This document shows, piece after piece, positions 56,001 to 64,000 of a DNA stretch of 64,000 bases (positions are counted from its first letter, which is position 1; each line of letters opens with the position of its first letter). This stretch comes from Tomocerus qinae. Lineage: Eukaryota; Arthropoda; Collembola; Entomobryomorpha; Tomoceridae. The notes under the pieces were generated by a model, which made no database searches, was not told where the DNA came from, and saw only the letters and a list, made by a program, of their open reading frames with translations. The stretch covers positions 39,597,909 through 39,661,908 of the forward strand of contig CM034547.1 in NCBI GenBank assembly GCA_020055645.1. The letters are read 5' to 3'. The position numbers were made by a program, and so were the translations under genes.

Positions 56001-59000
56001 TGGTATTGGAGTTGAGTTGTGACATTGAGATGGAGTGAATAAAGGACTCTCTCATCGTTTCTCTTTTGTCGCCACAATGTTGTTGAATTAACAGATGATT
56101 TGTTTCTGTGGTTTTGCAGACGAGCGGCTCGAAAGATGGATACGACATGAATGTGCAAGCAGCCTGGAAAAAAGGTTACACTGGCAAAGGAATCGTTGTC
56201 TCAATTTTGGATGACGGCATTCAGACGAATCATCCTGACTTACTACAAAACTATGTCAGTTTGTCTCGCTGTCTATTCACTAATATCACTTTCCATCATC
56301 ACTTTCTTTCTGGTTTTAACAATCATCATTGCAATCACTATCTATCAGGCCCACTCACTATCTTCTTCACACAGGGAACGTCCATCTATTATGTCATGAA
56401 CAATTTTAGGTGCAGACATATTAATGGATCTTTCAGACAAACAGACTCTTGGTTTTGACAAGGCAAGAAATGCAGGTGTCATAATGGCCATTTGAGAGAT
56501 CGAGATGAATGCGAGAAATACACATAATAGGTGGAACTAAGCAGGCATCATTTATAAGGGCAAAACATTTTAAAAATAGATTTGACTATTATATTACTCT
56601 AATAAGTACGTTCAAAGAATGGGGTCTATGAATCTCTGTAGTTTTTATACATATCATTCATTAAGTATTAAGGACCACTTCCTCTGTCAAAATTGGTGGT
56701 TAAAATTTTATAGAGCATGTCAAAATCCTTACATGAGTTTCTTTGCGTCAACATTTTATTTATATATTTAGTTGTATTGTACCTAGCACAGAGTGCTATA
56801 TTTATAAATGTTCACTCTAATAATTTTGTCATATTTGTAAAACTAGAGACTGTTTTTACTGTACATCAGTATTTCATCACAGACTACTAAAAAGCATTAC
56901 TGTTTTATAATAAGAGATATAGTAGACGTCCAATTTAACATGACCACAGGAGTAGCCGTCATAATTTTGATTCCTAACTATTGTTGATTATTAAAAAGAC
57001 CAATTTTATATTCATATGCTTATGATAATAATCTCTATCTACCAGCTATGTTTGTGGAACCGTTTTATGGAATTTAAAACTCATGTTTTGATACTATAGG
57101 ATTCAAGGGCCTCAACTGACATTAACGACAATGACAACGATCCCACTCCCCAAGACAATGGTGATAACAAACACGGTACTCGGTGTGCTGGAGAAGTTGC
57201 TGCCACAGCGGGAAATAATATCTGCGGTGTGGGAGTGGCGTACAACGCTTCCATTGGTGGCGTGCGGATGTTGGATGGGACTGTTAACGACGCTGTGGAA
57301 GCTAAAGCTCTTGGTCTCAATCCCGATCATGTTGATATCTACTCTGCTTCTTGGGGACCTGAAGATGACGGGAAGACTGTCGACGGACCTGGACCACTCG
57401 CACGAAGGGCTTTCATTTACGGTGTCACAAATGTCAGTACTTTGAATTAAAACATTTGTTCGTTAACTAAAGAGAGCAAGCAGTTTGTAATAAAATGTTT
57501 TTTTATGGGTAGGGACGTCGCGGGTTAGGTTCGATTTTTATTTGGGCGTCTGGAAACGGAGGGCGTCATGTAGATTCTTGCAACTGCGACGGATACACAA
57601 ATTCGATTTTCACGTTATCGATCTCGTCAGCGACTCAAGGTGGCTACAAGCCGTGGTACTTGGAGGAATGCGCTTCTACATTAGCCACAACATACTCCAG
57701 TGGTACGCCAACTCTGGACAAAAGTGTTGCAACTGTTGATATGGATGGACGTCTTCGCCCTGATCACATTTGCACCGTTGAACATACTGGAACTAGTGCC
57801 AGTGCTCCACTTGCAGCTGGTATTGCTGCATTAGCTCTGGAAGCCAATCCTAGACTTAGCTGGAGAGATTTGCAGCATTTAGTCGTGATGACCAGTCGTC
57901 CAGATCCTCTTGAAAAAGAAGAAGGCTGGTTCGTAAATGGAGTTCACAGGAAATGTATGTCGTAAAGATTTTTATATTTACAATCAGACAGGACAGGGTT
58001 CGATAGTCGACCAAAAATATAAACAAAAAATATGAATTTCAGTTTTTGGCTAAATTTTGGTAAATGCAAACGCTTGTAGCGATTATTTTAGATATTATAA
58101 GTTTATCATCAAAAAACATTGACGTTATCAATTTAAATCTTACAGTATCATGAATCAAAAAAGTATTGATGTATACCAGTTCGTGGCAGACTCAGACATT
58201 AGGCCCTATCTAAACTCTGTTTTGCAAATAAACAGTTGCATTATTTGCGGTATATAATAAATATATTTTATTTTTTTATTTTTAGTTAGTCACAAGTTCG
58301 GGTATGGCCTCATGGACGCGGGGAAAATGGTGGACATTGCAGAAAGTTGGATTTCAGTTCCTCCGCAACACATTTGCAAATCCCGAGAGATTCGAGAAGA
58401 TCGTGAGGTTCCTGGCGCCCACCTTGGAAAAGTCAAAGTTTTCATGGACGTCGACGGATGTGCTGGAACGAACTCCGAAATTCGATATTTAGAGCATGTG
58501 CAATGCAAAATATCTCTCAGGTTTTTCCCTCGAGGGAATCTCCGAATTTTGTTGACATCTCCTATGGGAACAACTTCAGTTCTTCTGTTTGAGAGACCAA
58601 GAGATGTTTCCAGTTCTAACTTTGATGACTGGCCCTTCCTCTCTGTCCATTTTTGGGGAGAACAAGCGCATGGACGTTGGACTCTCGAAATCATTAACTC
58701 TGGAAGTCGACGAATCAACCAACCAGGTATCATATTTAATAATTCATTATTAATATTTATAATTTCTTTAGCAAAAATACTTATTTTGACAAATTGGTAA
58801 TTTAATTTCTTATATTTTGATGAAAAATATTAATACACATTAATTTATGTATAGTAGTATAATAATATTTAATTTCTACTTAAGGACTTCTGAAAAAATG
58901 GCAACTGATTTTGTACGGAACCGACGTTGACCCCGTACGGTACAGAACACGTAGTCTTCATCATCCTCAGCAATCTTTTGAATCAGCTGTTCAATCTCAG

Positions 59001-61277
59001 CCCCAATACCGCCAGGTTCCAGCTTCAGGACAAGGGCCACTCCTTCCGAGATTTGTTCCTCAGGAGTACTTATTTCCAGGGGCATCTGAAACTGTACCGC
59101 AACAACAGAAACCCCAGATAGTGCGCTCTCAATGTCAAAATGAGTATTGGATTCCAGATCTAAGTATCTGTGTCAATGATTGTCCAGATGGATACTTTGG
59201 AGGTAATTATATAGTAATTAATGACTGCCCACCCACTGTCTACACAGTTAGGATGTACACTTAGCATACTGGCTGAAGTAAAATATTTTCTCTATGAACA
59301 TCGTGTTAAGACTATGACTCAAAAGAAAAATGTCTTTAAAAATGTTTTCAGATGTGACGAACAAAAAATGTCTTTCGTGTCCCCAGCGTTGCAAATCCTG
59401 CCACAATGCAACGTCATGCACAGCCTGTGAACATAATTTAGTACTTTACGGCTCATCTTGCTTATCTGTTTGCCCTGAGGGTTACTTCGAAGCAGATTCT
59501 TCGTGCGAATCCTGTCCATTGAGTTCCTGTGCCACCTGTGCGGGTCCCATGGGGAATGAATGCGTGCGATGTAAAAATGACCTCTCCCTCTACCAGAATA
59601 CATGTGTTGGGATTTGCCCGCAAGGATTCCGATCTACCGCAGCGAATGAATGTGTCCCTTGTCCAGTTGGATGTTTGGCCTGTGATGACAAGAAATGCAA
59701 CGAGTGTTTCGACTCCTTTTATCTCAATGATAATATAGAGCCCACCAGCTGCACTCAACAGACTTCTGTGAGTACATTTAACTGATGTCATTTAGTGACT
59801 GCACAAAGTAATCTCATTAAATATTAATCCTATGTCAATCATGTGTGAAATTGTTTTGACAGAGCTGTCCATCAGGATTATTTCTAGATATGGAACAAAA
59901 TCAGTGCGTAGGATGCGGCATCAAAAATTGTAACAAATGTATAGGACAAGGACAATGCATGGAATGCCGCCCCGGATTTTTTGTGTATCAGGGAAATTGT
60001 CTGAATCGGTGCTATGAAGGACTCTATACTTCCTATAACCAAAAGGAATGCTACAATTGTCCAAAACTATGCACTAAATGCAAAACGTCGGATATTTGTA
60101 CTGAATGCAGAACTGATGGAATGCTTCAAGACGGAAAATGTCTTCCTCATTGTCCCGACGGGTAAAACAAAAACATTGATATGCTTAATTACATTAGATC
60201 ACAATCCAGCAATTAGTAGTCTAGAAGATCTATTTTTCTTCCCGGTATTCCCGTTCACTATTTGACATTCTATTTATATGTATATTAGGTTCTACAACGA
60301 TGTTGGCACTTGCGCTCGTTGTACTTCAGGGTGTAAGACTTGTATTGGTGCCAGTGACTCTGAGTGTGTGACTTGCAACTCTGGATATACATTCACAAAA
60401 GGAGGCAATTGTGTGCAAACGAATTTGCTTACTGCCGACTCCAACGCCAATCCACAAGATGCACCTTGTCCGGATGGATTTTACAAAAGTACATCTGCTG
60501 GAGAAGAATCCTGCCAACCCTGTCATCAGACATGTGCCAGATGCACTGGTAAGTCATTGATCACATGTTCAACAGTTAGGGAGAACTATGGCATTAATAA
60601 TAATGTTGTTCATTTTAGGCAAAATGGCTTACCAGTGTAGGAGTTGCGTCTCCCCTTTACGTTTGGACAGAGGAAGTAGCCGTTGTATCCAATGCTGCAC
60701 AAGCGTAGACAAATCTGATTGTTGTCACTGTGATGCCAAGCGACACACACCAAATTTCCGAAACCCTCTCACTGCCAACTACAATGGTAATTGCCTATAT
60801 CTGCACTTTTTTATTTAAATGTTCACTCCTGGGTAAACTTAATATGCTTGTTGTGATTGCTATTGATTTGTGTTTTATTGTACAGGAGAGTGCCACTTTG
60901 TATCTCGGAGAGTGTCGGAGTCGGAGGAAAGAGAGTTGAGTTCCGGGAAGTGGAGTGACTCAATGGTTTTGAGTTTCTTCTGGCTGTCTGTCTTCTTGTT
61001 AGTCGTCGCCCTCGTTGTTATTTTCCACAAACAACGAAGTCGGGGTCGCTCAGCATTTTACTCGAAAACCGAATTTCAGTCCTTCACAAACGGGATTTCG
61101 AATAGCAAATCGAAATACACGCCAGTGAGCGTGCGTGAAGATTTTCACAACAGTAGTGACATGTTAGACGATAGTTTTTCGATAGACAACGACGAGGATC
61201 GTCAAGACACAGACTTTGAGTATGAAGACGAAAATTCTGAGATTTCGGAAGATGTTCCATTTGTTTTAAAGACTTAA
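41031..61277 (+). CDS. Fur2: Furin-2/PCSK5-like proprotein convertase, 13 exons
   Basis: Exons: 41031-41213, 52846-52950, 53041-53226, 56120-56254, 57100-57432, 57513-57954, 58286-58726, 58885-59202, 59352-59767, 59863-60161, 60289-60548, 60619-60786, 60886-61277; all joins keep frame, about 1225 residues. Order of parts: signal peptide; prodomain with an inner RKR|S site and the final site RVKR|D (exon 3); subtilisin-type catalytic domain with Asp189 (ILDDGI), His228 (NKHGTRCAG), oxyanion Asn329 (WASGNGG) and Ser409 (GTSASAP); P domain to about 620; a long Cys-rich stretch of about nine furin-like (FU) repeats; a membrane helix ([20 protein letters not shown]); and a cytoplasmic tail with an acidic cluster ([16 protein letters not shown]). 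It cuts precursors after paired basic residues in the late secretory route; FU repeats bind matrix and the acidic tail resembles TGN-sorting signals of furin and PC5B. An in-frame TAA precedes the ATG. Intron 1 is 11.6 kb and holds transposons. Confidence 0.95.
42041..42048 (+). repeat. Left target-site duplication of hAT MITE
   Basis: AATGCATT is found here and at 42647-42654, right outside the two CAGTG ends. The sequence is itself palindromic, which fits the weak target preference of several hAT families. Confidence 0.75.
42049..42646. mobile_element. hAT-type MITE in convertase intron 1
   Basis: 598 bp. Ends are a 13-bp perfect inverted repeat starting CAGTGTACAAAAT, with 8-bp target duplications AATGCATT outside. 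Inside both ends there are several copies of GGTAAAAATG/TTACCAC-type motifs, which look like subterminal transposase sites. There is no open frame. CAGTG ends plus an 8-bp duplication identify hAT. Confidence 0.85.
43207..43556. mobile_element. Decayed hAT-like miniature element
   Basis: The left end CAGTGGTGGAATAAATTTGG is an imperfect inverted match of the right end (reverse complement CAGGGATGGAAAATATTC). Flanking 8-mers do not match, so the copy is old or the ends are slightly wrong. The left end is shared with 10448. Confidence 0.4.
44991..46642 (+). pseudogene. Harbinger transposase (DDE nuclease), one frameshift
   Basis: Five exons: 44991-45295, 45398-45527, 45642-45920, 46001-46273 and 46338-46642. 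The expected length is about 430 residues. The nuclease motifs are present: GAIDGKH (first Asp), [13 protein letters not shown] (second Asp) and [11 protein letters not shown] (Glu). Intron 3 appears to use a GC donor (GAAG|GCAAAG) with a normal AG acceptor. In exon 3, just after the first Asp motif, one base is missing near 45755, so the frame breaks between HIQIQSPR and [14 protein letters not shown]; all other joins keep frame. The transposase cuts and pastes the element together with the MADF partner. This copy cannot make full-length protein, but one change after an otherwise open frame suggests recent activity. Confidence 0.85.
46954..47931 (-). CDS. Harbinger MADF/Myb-like DNA-binding protein
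   Basis: Four exons on the minus strand: 47931-47751, 47652-47496, 47408-47270 and 47178-46954, all joining in frame to 233 residues without a break. The N-terminal half reads as a MADF/trihelix domain: [17 protein letters not shown], then [20 protein letters not shown], then an [20 protein letters not shown] segment. The middle is acidic and the C-terminus ([12 protein letters not shown], later [17 protein letters not shown]) resembles a BESS-like interaction helix. In this superfamily the protein binds the transposon ends and brings the nuclease to the nucleus. It faces the transposase gene, with the 3' ends about 310 bp apart. Confidence 0.85.
53427..53434 (+). repeat. Left target-site duplication of intronic hAT element
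   Basis: CACTTGAT is present here and at 55183-55190, next to CAGGGCCGG and CCGGCCCTG respectively. Confidence 0.85.
53905..54245. repeat. Minisatellite, 15-bp unit, about 20 copies
   Basis: The unit is GGGTTGAGACGGTTT. The central copies (about 53950-54130) are nearly identical, with alternation of GACGG and GACAG; copies at both edges are diverged, as expected when an array grows from the middle. Because 15 is a multiple of three and the unit has few stops, all copies are open in several frames, giving repeated T-Q-T-V-S or similar peptides that are not real proteins. Confidence 0.95.
54496..54959. mobile_element. Possible nested piggyBac-like fragment
   Basis: The left end reads TTAACCCTAGAATTCCCG; the reverse complement of the right end reads TAATAACCCAGTGTTCCCAG. 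Both are followed by a GTGGTCCAT motif in the same orientation relative to the end. TTAA plus CCC ends are typical of piggyBac. The right flank is TTAT and not TTAA, and no coding sequence remains, so this is only a suggestion. Confidence 0.3.
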
Positions 61278-62034
61278 CGTTCACATTTCTTAAACTTTCT
61301 TACAATTGAAACGACCAGCAGAGTTCCAAATTTACTAACTTAAGTATTCGACTTATTATATACTTACCTTACAACTGTATCGATATAAATGTTTTATTTT
61401 GTGAGTGCATGGTGAATAGAGGCCTAAGGAAGGAAAACCAAGAAGGATTACATGCCTGTTTAATAAGCATATCTAAGAAGGAGTCGTCGTCTTCGTCGTG
61501 TCCGTACTACAGTACAATAGATATATAGATAGCGATATGCTTTTATTGCAGTGATAGACAAATATTATTCTGTATCATACTTAATGAAACTACTTAAACC
61601 TGAATACATTAATCTAGTAGATACATACATCACTAAAGACGGTTTACTACTACTACACTCGTATCGTACGTCGTAGTACCGACCGTATTGTACCTAACAT
61701 GATATATATCAGTCACATTTCACTGGATATTTACAATTGTTTGCATAATTGTCTGTTTTTAAATATTATTACATTTTATGAATTTTATTATTGTATTAAC
61801 CTACATTAAACTTAGTCGATTAACTCAGAGTGCAAGGATTCTAGATGAACGTACGAGATATTATATTATTATGACTATACATCGTAAGATTGTGAACGCG
61901 GTTGGCTGTATGAATGTATATTATAAATCAACTAGACTTAATCATAATAGATTACAGGAAACGAAGATGTTTATTTCTTACATACAAAGTTAAAGTAAGA
62001 GTCAACATCCTCGTCCCTATTAGTGCAGAGATTT

Positions 62035-62040
62035 AATAAA
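62035..62040 (+). terminator. Polyadenylation signal of the convertase gene
   Basis: AATAAA about 760 bases after the stop at 61275-61277, followed by an A-run and T-rich sequence. It is the first canonical signal on this strand after the stop, though an ATTAAA occurs earlier near 61805. Confidence 0.5.
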
Positions 62041-62070
62041 AAAAACTTTTAAGAAATTATTTTTCAATTA

Positions 62071-62076
62071 TTTATT
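62071..62076 (-). terminator. Polyadenylation signal of FAN1
   Basis: TTTATT on the plus strand is AATAAA on the minus strand, 95 bases past the FAN1 stop. It sits only 31 bases from the facing signal of the convertase gene. Confidence 0.5.
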
Positions 62077-62170
62077 TTTTTCGCTCGTTTTATAATTTAT
62101 ACATAATTTTAAAAAATATCAAATACTTTCATATCATTTTTGTCTGTAAAAACTAAAAGGGAAACTAAAA

Positions 62171-64000
62171 TTATGACATTGATGTCAGCTGCTGGGTCCG
62201 AATCCTCTTGTTGCTTACCGCTGAAATACAAAAAAATATTCGAAATTAACAGCCATTTCTAAACCCAAAATTCAGCAAAAAATTTAAAAGGTAAAATATT
62301 TTTTTGATTTTATAGAGAGGACAGTTGATTAACAAAGCTTATTAAATGAAAACTACTTACATTTCACATTACAAACTTCTACTTGGGCTCCTGCCGTCTG
62401 TAGAAAATCTATCCACAGACTTTGTTTTGGAGATAAACTGTCACCAGGCCCTTTGACTTCGACAAAAATGCATTTACCACCATCCCACATACACAAGTCG
62501 GGAAACCCACTTCTGTAGTGTCTGTAGTTTTTGGCCATTCTTTCACAAATGGATGCTGTTACCTGTAGACCTAGACTTCTCACCAAACTCTATAAAATAG
62601 TAAACACCAATTACCTTATTATGGATATTAAAAGGCAATTTCAAGTTTATAGGTAAAGGTAATACAAATAACTTACAAATACATTATCCAAAGAAGAGAA
62701 CAAAGACCAATTAACAATACTTATTTTGTTTAAATTTGGGTTGAAATGGCGTTCGATACACGCCAGAGCGTCGTCAATGGACCATATATATCGCATATCT
62801 GCCAACTTTTTATTAATAGTCTCTTTTCTTTGATTGTAAAACTCTTCAAAATTCAAATCTAATGGAAAAGGCTGAAACACTGATTGGAAGACATCAGGTA
62901 AATCTTGATAAATCTCATCCCAAAATAAGAGACCAAATATGGACGTAGGAACTGACCCCTCTCCATGTACTCCTACATTAACAGTTTGTGTTACAGCTAA
63001 TCGTTGGCATTTGATATAATATTATTATCTTAAAAAAGTCAAAAAAATTAAATAACCGAATATGTAGCCTTCGCTCACGTAGTAATTCATTGCATATTGT
63101 TCCACAGAAGATGCACTCTTGGTGCCTAAGAATACCGACTTAAATCCAGAAGGACCCAAACTGCTTCCATTGCTGTTAAAAATTATTTTTAGATATATAA
63201 TATTATTTCAAATTACGGCTGCATTTATTAAAGTGTCAATCCAGTAAATCAATACATCAGAGATCGATATCAGTCGGTCCGTCGGGATCGGGACTGGTCA
63301 GTGGTCACTACTTTCCAACACATGACTTAACTAAATAACTGTCACTCTAACTAATAAATACCAAATTAACCGTCGAAGTCGAATATTCAGTAAAACAAAT
63401 CTAAGGGATTTTGATTTTTACAGCGGAAAATATTTTTTTTTCTTTTCTTGGTGAAAATAAATTTAAGGAAAAGATTACTTTTTGCATACTTTGGGTTGTT
63501 TCCCAAACATTTTCAGTCCTAGCCCATGCATCATTTCCGTAACATGGCTGGGGTTAGAGTAGCCTACGCTCATTATATGAAATATTTTGTAATTTGATTC
63601 TGTATTTGATACATTTTATTAATTAGACAATGAAAACATCTTACTACATTTCGAGTTTTTCGCCTTCAATTGTTCTGGAGGGAATGTTTTGATGCAAACG
63701 ACGAAGTGGTAAGGAGTCATTTTCGAAGGAAATTTTCTCACCTTCCATCTCCATTTTATCTTTCTTTGAACCCTTACTTAATTTTTTATTGTATTCTTCC
63801 ACTGACTTTTCATACCGAAGTGTAAGCATATATTTATGGGAATCTTGAGTAAATTTGTCTAATAATCCTGTTTTGATGACATCAATGACTTCAATCAAAG
63901 GTGTTTTCAAATGTTTCATGTTAACAATACTTCTTTCATACCAACGACCACGGTGATGCACCAAATATACTGATTGAGCTAAAAGAGTATTAATCATTTC
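62171..64000 (-). CDS. FAN1: FAN1, Fanconi-associated nuclease 1, 3' part (partial)
   Basis: Five minus-strand exons are visible: >64000-63645, 63172-63057, 62972-62677, 62589-62361 and 62220-62171; every join keeps frame, giving the last 348 residues. The gene runs off the right edge and lacks its N-terminal part. From the left: a helical TPR-like part (YLVHHRGRWYERSIVNMKHL), then SLGPSGFKSVFLGTKSASSV, then the nuclease part with GEGS, then DLPDVFQSVFQPFPLDLNF, and the VRR-NUC core: FPDL (Asp) and VEVKGPGD (Glu and Lys), ending AQVEVCNVK. These metal-binding residues are all present. FAN1 is a structure-specific 5' flap endo/exonuclease that unhooks DNA interstrand crosslinks and acts with mismatch repair in the nucleus. 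The donor at 63056-63051 (GTTATT) is weak; the others are GTAAGT/GTAAGA. It is convergent with the convertase gene. Confidence 0.93.

Overview
The window is animal nuclear DNA, AT-rich, with multi-exon protein genes, GT-AG introns and many DNA transposons. The gene set points to an arthropod: a small secreted OS-D/chemosensory protein (an arthropod family), a furin-2-like proprotein convertase, an IL16/PDZD2-like PDZ protein and the nuclease FAN1. The intron positions in the chemosensory gene are not those I know from insects, so a non-insect hexapod or crustacean is possible. The species cannot be named from the sequence.

Layout. 1.35-3.44 kb (+): chemosensory protein gene, three exons, with a C-rich foldback element in intron 1. 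7.85-9.55 kb: an internally deleted MULE with FLYWCH and transposase C-terminal remnants and a 10-bp target duplication. 9.56-21.9 kb: a long stretch with no convincing gene. 21.9-30.0 kb (+): a five-exon, about 1215-residue protein with two PDZ domains near the C-terminus. 30.0-41.0 kb: mostly non-coding, with a 30-bp tandem repeat, one orphan exon that could encode the first membrane helix of a tetraspan protein, and an array of about 80-bp repeats carrying a 108-bp miniature foldback insertion. 41.0-61.3 kb (+): a thirteen-exon furin-2/PCSK5-like convertase of about 1225 residues with all catalytic residues. Its introns hold a hAT MITE, an almost intact two-gene PIF/Harbinger transposon, and a 1.75-kb hAT-type element that contains a 15-bp minisatellite. 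62.2-64.0 kb (-): the 3' part of FAN1, tail to tail with the convertase gene and running off the right edge.

The host genes show no shared pathway. The convertase matures secreted precursors in the secretory route, FAN1 repairs DNA crosslinks, and the PDZ protein is a scaffold. I found no clearly new biological system. The most unusual structures are the C-rich foldback element, the dyad-symmetric 80-bp array, the minisatellite-bearing hAT element, and the unusual intron positions of the chemosensory gene. Exon borders were set by eye from splice consensus and phase; all exon joins in the four host genes keep the frame.
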